Shown here: one piece after another, positions 10,981 to 23,407 of the stretch
Layout: each line of letters starts with the position of its first letter
Position numbering within the stretch: position 1 is the first letter of the stretch
NCBI GenBank assembly: GCA_003996215.1
Contig: QJPP01001840.1
Coordinates: 85,290 to 149,289, forward strand
DNA: 64,000 nucleotides
From: Jaltomata sinuosa
Lineage: Eukaryota; Streptophyta; Magnoliopsida; Solanales; Solanaceae
Direction: 5' to 3'
Translations under genes and position numbers: made by a program
The notes under the pieces: generated by a model
Databases searched by the model: none
Told to the model about the DNA's origin: nothing
What the model saw: only the letters and a program-made list of their open reading frames with translations

Positions 10981-13797
10981 CAGGTATAACTTTTTTTACC
11001 ACCAACTAGTGTTGGCATTGTTTGCTTTGCGAATTTACCCTTTTTCGTGTATATGCATATACGTCTACCTATTCATTGTTTGGTTGTATTACTATTTGTG
11101 TTTGTAGTGTTTGTGCGTATCTCAAAAGGTTGATTCTTTTAGTAGTGAATGGGGTATGTTATCTTGAGAGGTGAGTACCCGAGGTTATGACTCGTGGGTA
11201 GGTTTTGTTAGCTTTATTTCTGGTTTTCGCTGTGGTTTTAGAGTTGGTGTGAGTATCTCTTTTCTAGCAGTTTTGGGTAGTTGTTGCCTAGGCAGTTATC
11301 TAGCATTTACTAGAAGTCTTTATGTTAGTATGGTGTAGTACTGGTGGTTTTGTACCGAGGGAAGTTGTTATGTCTAAAGGAGAATGGCGTTGGATATGCC
11401 AAGGGATACTAGATGGTTTTCTTTTCTCGAGAGGTTGAACCGACCCTCTTTATTTGGTTAGCTTAGGAAGTTAGACAGAATGGGTTGCTTTCATTGTTTT
11501 CTTCTACTTCAAGCCTGGTTGAGTTGTCTCCATTATTTTCCCTAGTTCCAATTTTTGTTGGGTTTTGGCTATAGCATTGTGGTTGGATTGGGCATTCAGC
11601 CTATTATTGTTTTTAGTCTTATCGAGTGTTGCCAGTAGAGTTGTGGGAGCTAAGGGAATAACCCCAGGATCTTCTGAGAAAGAGTTTGTTAGGTTTAGGG
11701 TATCTTTGGGAAGGGTTTCATTTGGCTTGAAAAAGGAGGTAGATGAATATTTGCTTATATGTATGGGTTACTATTAGCCAACTGAGATGATGACTGAGGG
11801 CTCACTTGGGTTTGTGTATCGATGACTTTATTCGATCGACTACATAGTGTTGTGGCATTTTTCTTATAAAAATTTGAGGTCATGATTCCTTTTAATAGGG
11901 ATCGACGTGGTAGGCTTTTTTGTTACTACCTTTAGGGGCTTGTCATCAGCTATGACTATCCGTGTTATGTTCTTTGGGTGACCCAAGTCTCAGTAGCATC
12001 TACGGATTGGGCAAACTATATATTCAGAGCCTAGTTGGCTCCAGCTTCTATAGTGTTCATCGGTGGTGTATGAGTCTACTCAGGGGTTCAACAGAGGTAT
12101 TGTTTGGCAATGGGAGTTTGGTTTTAGAATCATGGGCTAGAAGGTTACTTCAGATGGTTCATGGAAGTTTCTCTTCTGGTGAAACATCTTTGAGCCGGAA
12201 GGCAGTGAGTACGGATAACTTAGCTTCTCTAGTTCAGTTTCAGAGTAGCCGTTGGCCTTGTACATTTAGTTCTTGGCTAACCATTTGACTAGGCTGGACT
12301 TGCCAAATCCCAGCGGTGTTCTTGTTAGTGCGAGGTCCCTTCTACCTTGGTTGGACAGATTCAGCAGCGTCATTTCGAGGATCAGCGCTTGTAGGATATA
12401 TGTGATCAGGTTGTGTGAATTGAGGCTAGCAGGGATACTTTGGAGCCCAATTGTACTTTGAGAGTGATGGTCGCCTTTACGTTATGAGAATTTGAGGTTT
12501 GACTAGTTGATTCTCCGAGGGTTGTTTGTTGAATGGGATTCCAGCATTGTTAGGCTCTGCCAGTGTGGGCCAGGAGTTATGAGATGTTGAATGCTTTTGG
12601 AGTTGGTGGTTTGTGTACTGGTACAGTAGAGCAGGTGTTTTGATAAAGAGGGTGAGTTGAAATTTTTTGAAGTTTTCAATAGCTAGGTGGTGACCTTGGA
12701 CTTTAGACATCCTTTCCTTTGTCTATAGGGTGGTTTGATTTGGTATTCGCGGTATTGTGGACTTCTTTTTGAGGGGAGGCTAGTAAGGTGATTTTAAATC
12801 CAAATAGTATTTCTTTAGGATTTGGAGCAGCAGCGGCATTCCTAGGATATGGAGTTAATTGATAGCTACAGACTTTGTGGTAGGCTTACCACACTCCTTG
12901 TAGAAAATAGGTTTTGTGTTTCGGTCTTCTTTGGCAGGTTGTCCTGGTTTATTCACTTTCATCCGATTCAGACTTAGCATGGTTCAGCGAGGTTGGTTTC
13001 GTTCTACAGTTATGAGATTTTTCTTTGACACAAGGTGTTCATCCTTGTCATTCCCAACCCTAGTGTGCAAGTTTCATTTGAGCTCCGATAGTTGGTTCAG
13101 TTGGGTTCAAGTATCGAGATTGATCTTAGCAAAGGTATCCGTCCATTGGTTGATGGTCAGTTGGGGTAAATTACTATAATTTTTGAGGATATGGTACAGG
13201 TTGGTATTTCAAATGTCAGAGGACAGTGGACTAGAGCTTGGCTTGGATAGAGTCCAAGTATGAAGGTAACCTCATTCGAGGTTGAGTATCGTGGGAATTA
13301 TGGATCTCTGATGGGTTAGGTAATGTTTCGAGAGTGTCTTGAGTGCTCGACTTGTGTGAAGCTTCATGGTTGTGGTGAAAGAGATTCAGGTTAGATAGAA
13401 GGGTTTTGCAGATCTATGGATTCATGAGTTAGAGGTTTGGTTGGTGGTTTTCTGGGTGGACTTGGTTGTGGTATCAAGGTTTTGAGTTCGTGTGTTGATT
13501 GTCTTGGTTCTCTTGGTTTTGGTGTAGCGTTGGTGCATTCTGGTTGAGTTCATAAGTTTTAGTTTGGTTGATAGACTTTTGGAGTTTTGAAGTTAAAGGT
13601 TGCAGTCTAGCTTGGCTAGTGAGGAGTTAAGGCTTGGTAGCTTTTCTTTGGTTTAGCTCCATTGGGATACCGTCCTGGAGGGGAGGCTACCTAGGAGATC
13701 GAGAGAGTGGTGCGGGCTTGGTATCCACAGTTGTTGAGTATCTAGTGTTTCCTTTTATTTACTTTCGCAGACGAAAATCCTTTTTAGTAGTGGATGA
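10981..13797 (+). pseudogene. T2 pol remnant, heavily eroded
   Basis: No long frame survives. Short stretches align in order with T3 pol at nucleotide level: protease entry near 10950, reverse transcriptase palm near 11960-12080 (positions of the MSFGLTN and IDDILVYS motifs, both damaged), the RNase H end/linker at 12190-12400, integrase near 12950-13090, and a chromodomain tail near 13660-13760. Total length is about 2.8 kb against about 3.6 kb in T3, so deletions are many. Assignment is by colinearity, not intact motifs. Confidence 0.6.
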
Positions 13798-14825
13798 TGT
13801 AATGACCCTTCTAGTCATTCATGCTTTTTTGCCTTCCTTGTACTGTTAGAGCTTGCTTGTAGTGGCCCCAAGTCATTTATGGCTTGCTGGAACTGGTAGT
13901 TCGATGCTCGGGCTATTTGTTTGGTCTTTATGGCTGTTTCCCTGTTTTAGAGCCTTCACTTAGGACATTATTGACTTTATTCAACATTCATAGCAATCGT
14001 GCTCAGAATCAAATTCTGACAGTTCCATTAGCTCTGAAACATGGACTTTGGTCTAGTTGGACCTTTGGTCAGGATCCAGGAGCTTTTGATTTGAAATTCT
14101 CTCCCTTTTTGTGTTTTCAGACCAGTTGGGCTTGTAAGGTTGACTTAGGTCAACATTCAAAGAAGACGGCCTCGGATGGAAATTCTGTCAGTGTTGTTAG
14201 CTCTAGAATGTCGCTTTTGGGCTAGAGGGACCATTGGTTTTGATCCCAAGGCTTCCGGACTCGCTTTGGGCCATGGAGTTCCATTTTGGAAAAGTTAGCT
14301 TAAAGTTGATTTTGGGCATGGGGTCTAATTTTGTTAATTCGAACTCTGTTGGTATTTTCATCAGTTCCGTTGAGTCTGGAATGTCGTTTCTAGTTGAATA
14401 GCTTAGCTTGTTTGTGTTTGTAGAACCCAAATGCGTTCCCAGGGGCCCATCATTTGAAAGTTTGCTTTAGCTTGGCTGCAGCTATTGCTGGCTGCTGGTG
14501 TGGCACAGCAGCGTGCGCCTGGGCCGAGCCTATGCCTGGGCGTCGCGCCAGCATGCCCGCCTACATTGGCATGCCAGCACCCTTGCGCTGTGCCAGCCCA
14601 CCTCTGCGCCAGCGCACCTGTGTGTGCCAGCCACCGCGGTGCCAGTACGCCTGTGTATGCCTGCTATCTCGACACCAGCGTGCCTGCGCCCGCATGGCCG
14701 CCCCTGCGCCTGGGCGTCGCAGCTTATAAGGCTGGCCTTTCTCCTTTTTCTTCAATTCATTTCCTTTTTTCCCCAAAATGATTTCTCCATTAAATTACCT
14801 CCAAAACCTCTATATTTCTACCTTG
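13798..14825 (+). mobile_element. T2 3' LTR, first part
   Basis: Starts TGTAATGACC and follows 5941-6925. It includes a longer GC-rich array (14505-14720) and TATAAGG (14725-14731). It stops at CCTTG (14821-14825), the target duplication of L1, and resumes at 37371. Confidence 0.9.
14505..14720 (+). repeat. Expanded GC-rich minisatellite in T2 3' LTR
   Basis: Degenerate units such as GTGCCAGC, CCTGCGCC and CACCTGTG, richer and longer than the partner array at 6640-6820. The open frames here in several phases are a by-product of low stop-codon content in GC-rich DNA. Confidence 0.6.
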
Positions 14826-17800
14826 TGTTTTATCCCTTTTCGGATTTTTATTATTATTAAAAAAAGGAAATAAAATGGTTTTCGACACTTAGAAATTGTT
14901 TCAAAACTTAAAGAAATTTTAAAAACAAAACAGAGTCGCCACTTAATTTTTTATAAAGAAATTAAGAAAAGTTAAAAGAATTTCAAAGACTTAAAAATAG
15001 AAATAAATCTTCAAAATCTAGAGAAAATGGGTAAGGATTCAAGTAATGTCTTAAGAAGGGTTTTAAGGCACTTAAAAACGTCTGTTTAGAAAATGGTTGA
15101 CCAAAGAACTATTTTGACTAACTTAAAATGAACTAATCTTGAAAGAATTATTATATCGAAAAAATATTTTGAGATTTTAAAAGGAAAGTGATTCAAATAT
15201 CATTAATTCAAAGGCAAGAAATAATTTGTTTTTACAAAAGAAAATTCATCCTTTGAAAAAAGACTTGAATTTAAGAGAATTTAACTCTATATAAAAGATT
15301 TGAACCATTGATTCTCTTTTGATTAAGAGTAAAAAAGTAAACAAGAATTGCATTTTTTATCTAAAATGATGATTGTTTAAGAAAGATGGTGATTTTAAAG
15401 AAAACCTTTTTTGAGTGAAAGATTCAAAAGAAATATGCATTGATTTTTTAAAAAAAAGCTAACAACCAAAGAGATTTTTAAACTAACTTGAAAGATAGAT
15501 TGCCATGTAAAGAAAAATTCATTTTTTTAGCCTATGTGATATTATGCGACAAGAAACACATTCTTTGTTTGGAGGATCCATATTAAAATTTAACAAAAAG
15601 TTATTTTTCTCATCTAGGCCAACTAAAGTGAATTACTAACTCGGAATTAAACACATTGCAAAGTTTAAACAAGGGTAAAATTAAAACGATGACACTTTAG
15701 GGGATCTATTTAGATTAATTAATTTACAATTAGTTAACACAAATGATGACATGAATAAATTACAAGAAAATAAAAGAGAGGGTTGAGAAAGTGGGCTTTA
15801 GGCCCATCCAAATCTGTCCAACTTTGCGCTTCAGCTTTAAATAGATTTCGGTCCACTTTTATGCTTGTATACCAGCTATGTATACTGTTGTATATCAGAT
15901 GTATATTTCCCATTTTTCGCTTCCAGACCTGCATATCAGCTTCCTTTTCTTCATATATCGTTGTATACCATTGTATACTTGCTGATTTCCTTTGTAATTA
16001 TGTTGCACGGGGCAGTATACTAGCCTCTCTGAGGCTTCATTTTGGTGCACGACGCATATGAAGATGGGCTTAACCCATCGAGAATGCAAAGGGGAGGTCC
16101 ATTGGACTTCACCAAAAAGTTCATGCAACGAAAGAGTAAGAGAATAAGAATTAGACTGCGTTTATACAAGAAGACGTAGATTTAAATAGTTAAACAAATT
16201 ATGAAATAAACAGACGGTATTTCACTTATTTCAGCATTTCCAGAAAAAGACTTGAGACCAAATCACATCCCAAACAATTGGCAGAAAGGTCATTCATGCA
16301 TTTCTATCATATGCCAAAATACATGAAAAGGGGTTATTCCTTGAAAGATCATAAGCAATTTTGTACGTAGGGATAAGACCATGGGTTGATGGACTGTGGG
16401 GATATTTCTTCCTTTTATAAGGCAAGAATAGTTTGACTACCATCTTAGAACTGAATAAACAAGTAGCTCATACAACGATTATTAACTAGGGATAAGAAAG
16501 CCAAGGAGATATCTCACACGTAGTGGCCATTTTAGCTTAAAGAGGAATAGGTTGTCATATTTAAATCACATCTTACAACATAATAGCATGATACCTATAT
16601 CTTAACCAAAATCATCAACTAGTTACAAGTCAATATGAGTGAAACATTGGATATTTTGCACTTTAATAGAATTGAATTTAAATCTTGCAAACAGGAAAGC
16701 CATTTACTATATCCGAAATAACACAAGCCTTGAACAAGTTGTAGCACTCATGTGAAAACTTTTACGAAACAAAAAGAAAAAGCAGAGGAAAGTCCATGAA
16801 TGGTTTCCAGCACCACATAGGAAGGTATCATGAGTTCACGTTGCAAAATTTCCCACATAATTAATACCAGATTCATAGGAAAAGCAGAAAACAAAGGGGA
16901 GGGAGGATTAAACACTTAGTGACACGAACTAAAGGCCTAGAAATTCACTTAGCACTGTTTCACCCAAAATAGTAGAAAGATCAAGGCCTTATACATATTT
17001 TGAAGGTCTCTTTAACTAATGAATCATCTAAAGACCTTGGTTCTTGGAACTTCACATGGCATTGAAGACCATGGAGGATATGGAACATGATTTTGAACAA
17101 TGTAATCCATCATTTGGAGTGATTGTTCTCACCATCGAGTTCACAGGAGAAAGAAAACTATTGAATGAACAAGAACATGACACTGAGCTAACAGGAAAGT
17201 TCCAGGAATTACAAATTAATCGCAGGACTAACACTTAGCTACCAAAATCATTCTTAACGAGTTCATAAAGACTCATATCATACCATACAAGACGTGAACA
17301 CTAACTACTCAAATAACCAAAGGGAACTAGGGGAGTTTCAGGTCTGTAGGAACTCTTGGAAGAAGCCAAACCAGTGAGTTCAAAGCTTCCCCTGAGCTTG
17401 ACTATTCCCCAAAGGACTCGACCCATTTTCTTTGATCATACAAATCAACAACAGCCAACCCAACTACTTTGATACAATCATATCAATCACATCAAATCAA
17501 TATACAAATAAGATTGAGAAAACAGTAAAGTAGAGGAGTGATTTTACTTAAACACAAACTATTTGATTCAATAACCTCTTGTGTTTAGTTCAATACCATT
17601 TGATACACACAAAAAATAACATGACAGTTCATATTTTGATACCAAATAGGCTGACTTTATATGCTCGAACAAATAGCTATCGGAGTGGGACATTTCTAAC
17701 ACAATACCGACAATATTTTTTTATGAACAATTAGAGAGAAGATGAAGAGCGTTAGGTCTTTAGGAGCACCTATGATGAGCCAAACTCGTAAGTTCAAAGC

Positions 17801-19405
17801 CTTTCCAGAGCTCGACCATTCCCTACCACTCCACTCATCTTCTTTCCCAATTAATAAACCTGAAACAACGTTCAATCATCAACCCAACAGCAGTACTTCA
17901 CACAACAAGATTATGAAAGCCAACTAGCTACAACAAGAACATGAAAATACAGTGAAAAGAAGGAGGATTTTACCTTTTTCTGGGCAGCAACTGGAATAGC
18001 GAGTTGAGCTTTGAGGTTTTATCAACTTTTCGATGATCTAGGGATTTGAGGCTCCTTGGTTTTCCAACGGCGAGAGGAAGGAAACAGAAAATCTTCAAGA
18101 AATTTAACGGAAATAGTAGTGTTTTGCTATGGATTCGATTTGATTTTCTAGGTTTCCCCAAGAGACAGAGAAAACGACTCTCCAATGCCTTGCTACCCAA
18201 AAATCCATCCCTCCGTAGTGAAGAAGGAGGGGTTTATATAGGGAATTTTTGGAGCTTCCAATGGGGGGAATTTTTTGAGATTTTCAGATAAAACTTGAGG
18301 GATTTGAAAATTCGAAATCCAATTTCACCAGATTAGGCCACGTTTGTACCTTGGGGTACAAATTTGATCATGCACCGATGATCTTGAGGATCATCCACCG
18401 CATTTTCAGGGATTGAGAATGTTGGGATGCCACCTGGAGCTTTTGGGTTCTTTTAGAACCTAGACAGCTCACCCTTTTCGCACAACAAACAAAAAGAGGG
18501 GAAATAGACAGAGGAGTTGATGATTTTTGGGAATTCTGGAGTCGTTTATAGCTATTGAGGTGGAGTTTGGTTTGTCGTTTGGTACTGTTAAAAGAGTAGT
18601 GTTTGTTGTTGTTGTCATCGTTTATTGAAGACGAAGAGAGAGTAGGAGTATAAGGCGTCATTTGGTTTTGTGTAAAATGGGAAGAGAGAAAGGGAAACAG
18701 AAGAAATAAGGGTGTTGGGTTTTTGTGTTGGGTATGGGGATAAAAGGTGGGCTGGGCAGATTGAGGAGGAAACAGAGGTGGGCTTAGGTGTTACTGGGCA
18801 GATCTGAGCCCAAAAACCAGCTAGAAAAAAGTGTTATAAGGGTTGTTTAAGTTGGGTTAAGGATTTGGTCATTTGTTTTGCAAATGTGGCCAATTCGAAT
18901 TAAAGAACTAACCCAATTTGATTTAAATTATAGTCACACGATTGAAATTGTAGCCAAATTGGACCTAATCTAATTAATTCAAAGAATTTAGGCCGTAATT
19001 GAAATTGTGACAAACTAAATACGATTAACCTAATCGAGCTTTATTACTTAAAACAACCAAAATAATTAATTCACCCTTATATTTAAACACGTGTTTATAA
19101 AAATACCAGTTTTTCACAATTTAATTCTCGTTTGAATTATTTTGATCAAAATTGGCAGTTTTAAACATTTTTGAAATGATTTTGGAAAAATTCTTTGAAT
19201 ATCTACTAAAATTCTCACAATAGTATACATCCATATATATTATGAATATACATAGACATATGTTATTCATGAGAAATTATAGAATACTCTCCGAAATTAC
19301 TTTTGAAAAATTCTTTTAATTACAAAATTAATTATTTTTAATTGTTTGAAATATAAAAGCTCAATAATTAATCAAATAGTGGAGAGTAAAAATTGGGTGT
19401 CAACA
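14826..19405 (+). mobile_element. L1 5' LTR (4.58 kb)
   Basis: TG...CA ends (TGTTTTATCCC ... GTCAACA). Positions 17648-19405 match 35615-37370 with about 6% differences over a 125-base sample. Positions 14837-17647 have no counterpart in the 3' LTR. The first 3 kb is AT-rich and includes a cluster of GTATAC/TGTATA words at 15865-16025. Small frames on either strand (for example 17970-18200 minus) recur in the other LTR only because the LTR does. Confidence 0.85.
18233..18241 (+). promoter_or_regulatory. TATA-like box in L1 5' LTR
   Basis: TTTATATAG preceded by a purine-rich stretch (GAAGAAGGAGGGG); kept at 36198-36206 in the other LTR. Candidate U3 promoter. Confidence 0.4.
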
Positions 19406-20149
19406 ACTACCTCTCTATTTGGGTAGGGTGAGAGTAATGAACCCTGGGCAAAGAGAATTGACGGTCTCAATTTTATCCGACCACTAGTTCATCCTTTGAA
19501 AGCGATTGATTTTAGTATGAATCTTAAGGAATTATGGCCGAAATCCAGTATCGAGTCCTACATATCTCAGGTTATATGAGAATTCAATCCACTTGTAGTT
19601 CAAGACGCTTGATTTTTTGCACGACTTTCAAAGAAATTCAACAGTCATCTCGACCTTGAATCAAGGAAAGGCCGAAAGGCTGGGGAGCAAGAGGATTGGA
19701 GGGAGTTTGGAATGCAGCCGAGTTTTCAACACAGAGCCCACCTATATATCCCAAGACTCAGGGAATCAGGCTGCTTGTAGTTCGACTCAATCGGTGGAAA
19801 AGGTAATCTTTATGTTAAGATAACCTTTGGCTTGGGATGAGTGACGAATGATTTGAGCTATAGAAAAGAGTCTTGTAACCTCTCAACTATGATTGTGGTG
19901 CACTTCACACCCATAGGTAAGATTTTACCTGGACATAATTTCCAATGCTTGAGGTGTATTGTCTCCTAGATTTTAAAAGAAGGAATAGCATTCAGCGGTA
20001 GTTTAGAAGATACCCTGGATGCAAAATTGAGACCCCAACGGTAGAAAATACCCACATGCCTTTTGATAGGGGTGTGGTTTGATTAAAGCGGAAGTCGATT
20101 CTCAACTCGCATCCAGAAAGTTTGATATTTCTTTTCAGACTATGTCCCA

Positions 20150-20480
20150 GTTTGCTGCTAAAAAAAAGTTCTACATTGTGATGTGTCCTTTTTGGTGTAG
20201 TCCACACCTGTGGTTTTCTTTTGAGAATTTCACCCTTCTCGGATGCTCTCGACAATATCTCAAAATAAAGTGGTTAGTGGTAAAGTAATTCCATTGAGAG
20301 ATATAGTTTCTTTTCCATACCCCATTCTTGAATTACATTCGAATCTCGTGTGATGATGTCTTTTTGATGTATTTCATGCATGTTGTTCTGGTTCGAGATT
20401 TTTATCCTCTCGAATGTTCTCGGTAATATTTTGAAAAAATTGTTAGTAGTAAAATAGCTCAATAAGGAGAGATAGTTATG
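20150..20480. repeat. Two diverged direct repeats, about 165-175 bp each
   Basis: The stretches around 20225-20303 and 20392-20480 share the order CCTCTCG/CCTTCTCG, GATGCTCTCG/AATGTTCTCG, GTTAGT..TAAA and GAGAGATA, with clear but diverged similarity. Confidence 0.5.
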
Positions 20481-20610
20481 TACCTCATTTTTCTGCATCT
20501 CTTATTTCTTGAAAAAGATGCCATCTTTTCTTGTCTCTGTCTTAGGAAATAGCAATTTCCGTGACAATTAAACATGATAGCCTTCTTGGCTAACGGATAG
20601 GATTGCCTGG

Positions 20611-20765
20611 TGCACATTCCCATTATTGCAATTTAGATTTGCGCATTCCCATTGCTGCGACTTAATAGTGTTAGATTTACACATTCTCATTGCTGCGACT
20701 TGAACACTTTACGCATTCCCGTTGTTGTGATTTGAACACTTTGCGCATTCCCATTATTGCAGGTT
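20611..20765. repeat. Tandem repeat, five units of about 31-39 bp
   Basis: Units begin (G/A)C(G/A)CATTCCCATTGCTG and end GACTTGAACACTTT. They start near 20611, 20641, 20680, 20711 and 20743, with a few differences each. Confidence 0.75.
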
Positions 20766-20938
20766 TAAAGTGTTAGATAATCCAACTCTATGGCGGTTGA
20801 ATATGGTGATCTTTGAATATGGTGACCTTTGTGGCCGTTGCGATATAACGGTCTTCATAACCGTTTGTGGTATTCTCTTGAACGTGATAGCCTTCGTGGC
20901 TATATGACAATGGTCTTTGCATATGCCTTTGGGGTAAA

Positions 20939-21496
20939 TCTTGCACATCATCCATATTGACGTGACTAATAGATATTCCCTGAATTGTCAGGCTTTGGGT
21001 AATCTAGCACACCATTCGACTTTGGATAGAGGCAGCTTACAGATGACTTTAATTTGTAAACTTCGAGTAATCTTGCACATCACCCGACTTCGGATAGAGG
21101 CGGCTTACAGATGTCCTTCGAATTTCTAGTTTTGGGTAATCCTGCAGTTTTATCTGATCTTGGATGTAACGCGACTTACAGATTTCCTTTGAATTTCTAG
21201 CCTTTGGATAGTCCTGCACAATATCAATGTGGATATTCCATGGCTTATAAATAACCCTTGGACTATCAATTTTTGGTAGTCTTGCACTTTATCCAATTTC
21301 GGATATTATTACGACTTATGCATTACCTTTGAACTGTCAATCTTCAGGTGATCTTGCACACTATCCGGTTTCAGATATTGTTGTATCTTACAGATAACTC
21401 TTAGTTTGTCAAGTTTTAGGCAATCTTGCACACTATCCAATTTCAGACATCACTGTGGCTTACAGACGACCTTCGGCCTTCCAACTTTGAGAAATA
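20939..21496. repeat. Tandem repeat, eight units of 69-72 bp
   Basis: Each unit opens with CTTGCACA and continues with a form of CTATCCGACTTCGGATA, then GCTTACAGAT and a TTTGGGTAAT-like end. Unit starts are near 20941, 21003, 21072, 21140, 21213, 21281, 21353 and 21425. Units are well diverged, so the array is older than the inverted repeat beside it. Confidence 0.75.
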
Positions 21497-21688
21497 TGAT
21501 TCATCGTCCAACTTGGATGGCGTCTCATAGACATCCCTCAGACTATATGCTTTCAGCCTAGATGGAAATCATTATTTAATAATCGGAGGTGACAAGGCCT
21601 TTGCCACACGATCAAATATAGCTGCATCTTCAGGCGATTGGCACTTCTGAATAAGAGTGCATAAATATCCTCAACGTCAGACTCTATC

Positions 21689-22678
21689 GTCTTACGCGAT
21701 ATCGGACATGAATATGCTGGATGCAAGACTTGGCATAGTAAATAGTAATATCCTCAATGTTAGAATCCACCGTCTTATGCAATATCGAACATGAATATGC
21801 TGGATGCCAGACATGGTATAATAATTAGGAAGCATATACATCCTCAACGTCAGACTCCTCCGTCTCACGCAATATCAGATATAAATATGTTGGATGCCAA
21901 ACTTGGCATAATAATAAGAAAGCAAATACATCATCAACGTCAGACTCCTCCATCTCATGCAATATCAAATATAAATATGCTGAATGCCAGACTTGACATA
22001 ATAATGATAATGAAGCAAATATACCATCAACGTCAGACTCCTCCGGCTCACGCGATATCGGATATAAGTATGCTAGATTTGACATAATAAAGGATGCATA
22101 AATATGCAGATGAAATATCCTCAATGTTAGACTCCTCCATCTTACGCGATGTCGGATACAAATATGCTCTTGAGTCGATCCCGCGCAGCCAGTGCGACTT
22201 AAGGATGCATCTGAATGTCATCCTCTTTGAAACCGGCCGGTAGAAGGACATAGTATTCGCAGCAGATGTATCTGCACTATTAAGTCAAATCTAGCATACT
22301 TATATCCGATATCGCGTGAGCCGGAGGAGTCTGACGTTGATGGTATATTTGCTTCATTATCATTATTATGTCAAGTCTGGCATTCAGCATATTTATATCT
22401 GATATTGCATGAGATGGAGGAGTCTGACGTTGAGGATGTATTTGCTTTCTTATTATTATGCCAAGTTTGGCATCCAACATATTTATATCTGATATTGCGT
22501 GAGACGGAGGAGTCTGACGTTGAGGATGTATATGCTTCCTAATTATTATACCATGTCTGGCATCCAGCATATTCATGTTCGATATTGCATAAGACGGTGG
22601 ATTCTAACATTGAGGATATTACTATTTATTATGCCAAGTCTTGCATCCAGCATATTCATGTCCGATATCGCGTAAGAC
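21689..22678. repeat. Long near-perfect inverted repeat (hairpin), arms about 395 bp, loop about 200 bp
   Basis: The left arm 21689-22084 is the reverse complement of 22285-22678, with about three mismatches seen in 395 bases (about 99% identity). Each arm is itself made of about four to five 90-bp tandem units carrying CAACGTCAGACTCCTCC and ATGCTGGATGCCAGAC. The loop holds one further partial unit (22116-22180). The equal 98-codon open frames at 21791-22087 (+) and 22280-22576 (-) are only mirror images of the arms. A transcript through this region would fold into a long double-stranded RNA. Confidence 0.9.
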
Positions 22679-23407
22679 AACCTACATCCACAAAAAAATT
22701 GTTAGTTTTTTAGCGAAACTGATATGTGTTGACCTTCTTCGATCTTCTGCTCCTTGCTTTATCTTTCTTGGGTGCTTCCCACTCTCGAGTACTTGACGTC
22801 CTTGATTCCCCGGGGCACGGTAGACATAAGACAAAGTTAAATTATAAAAGGAGTAAAACTGACATGTTTGTAATGATTTTTCAAACAAGTTCTTCAGAAA
22901 ATATAGGATTTTGAAAAAGTAGTTTGAAAAGGTCTCTGCCTGTCATGTCATATTCTAGCTTAACGATTGTCCTTTACTTGAGGCTTTGACATTTCTGACA
23001 TACTACTAGCAGACTTTGGAGATCCTTTGTCATCCTAGTTGGGGAGTTCAGAAACGTTTTTTCGAGAAATCTTTCACAGTTGGGGATTCATCCATCTCAA
23101 ACTTTGTTACAACTGGGGATTTTTGAAGTAGCTTTTGATCATCTTGGTGCTGGGGAATTTTCGAAGTTTAATTCTGAACTCTGGATGAAGCTTGGTGGAA
23201 ATTTTGAGGTCTTCCTCAAAATTAGACCTCAAAATTTTTGCCCAGTTAAAGGTTGTGCGATGAATCTTATTCTATTGGCAAGAGTCCTGACACTCTGTGG
23301 GGATTATGAGATTCTCTCTCGCGATTTGCTTCACTTGCTCTTCGGCCCATTCTGTATTCTGATTTTCTTGGAGGACAATCTTCGTCTTCTGAAATTTTGG
23401 TTGGTTA
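22679..23407. other. L1 interior without recognised content
   Basis: No repeats or coding motifs recognised. One open stretch (23080-23436, +) runs into T3 sequence and has no family similarity I can name. Confidence 0.4.

Larger units (their letters stand above)
19406..23407. mobile_element. L1 interior, left part (non-coding, repeat-rich)
   Basis: No gene. From left to right: unique-looking DNA (19406-20150), a two-copy direct repeat (20150-20480), short tandem units (20611-20765), 69-72-bp units (20939-21496), a long inverted repeat built of 90-bp units (21668-22678), then DNA without recognised content to the T3 junction. No canonical primer-binding site was seen after the LTR end. Confidence 0.6.

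Noticed and set aside
14454..14860. Overlapping Ala/Pro/Cys-rich open frames
   Set aside because: Three phases and the reverse strand are all open because the GC-rich array has few stop codons.
16980..17240. Possible host gene in the L1 5' LTR (open on both strands)
   Set aside because: Only about 60 codons in each direction, no motif, and inside a repeat. Nothing supports a gene.
17970..18200. Minus-strand frame also present at 35971-36165
   Set aside because: It sits in both L1 LTRs, so its second copy is no evidence of selection. No motif was found.
20939..21496. Regularly spaced repeats that could suggest a CRISPR array
   Set aside because: Units are contiguous and diverged with no unique spacers, and the DNA is from a plant nuclear genome.
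21791..22576. Two nearly identical 98-codon open frames on opposite strands
   Set aside because: They are the two arms of the inverted repeat, built of 90-bp tandem units. The internal amino-acid repetition comes from the DNA repeat.
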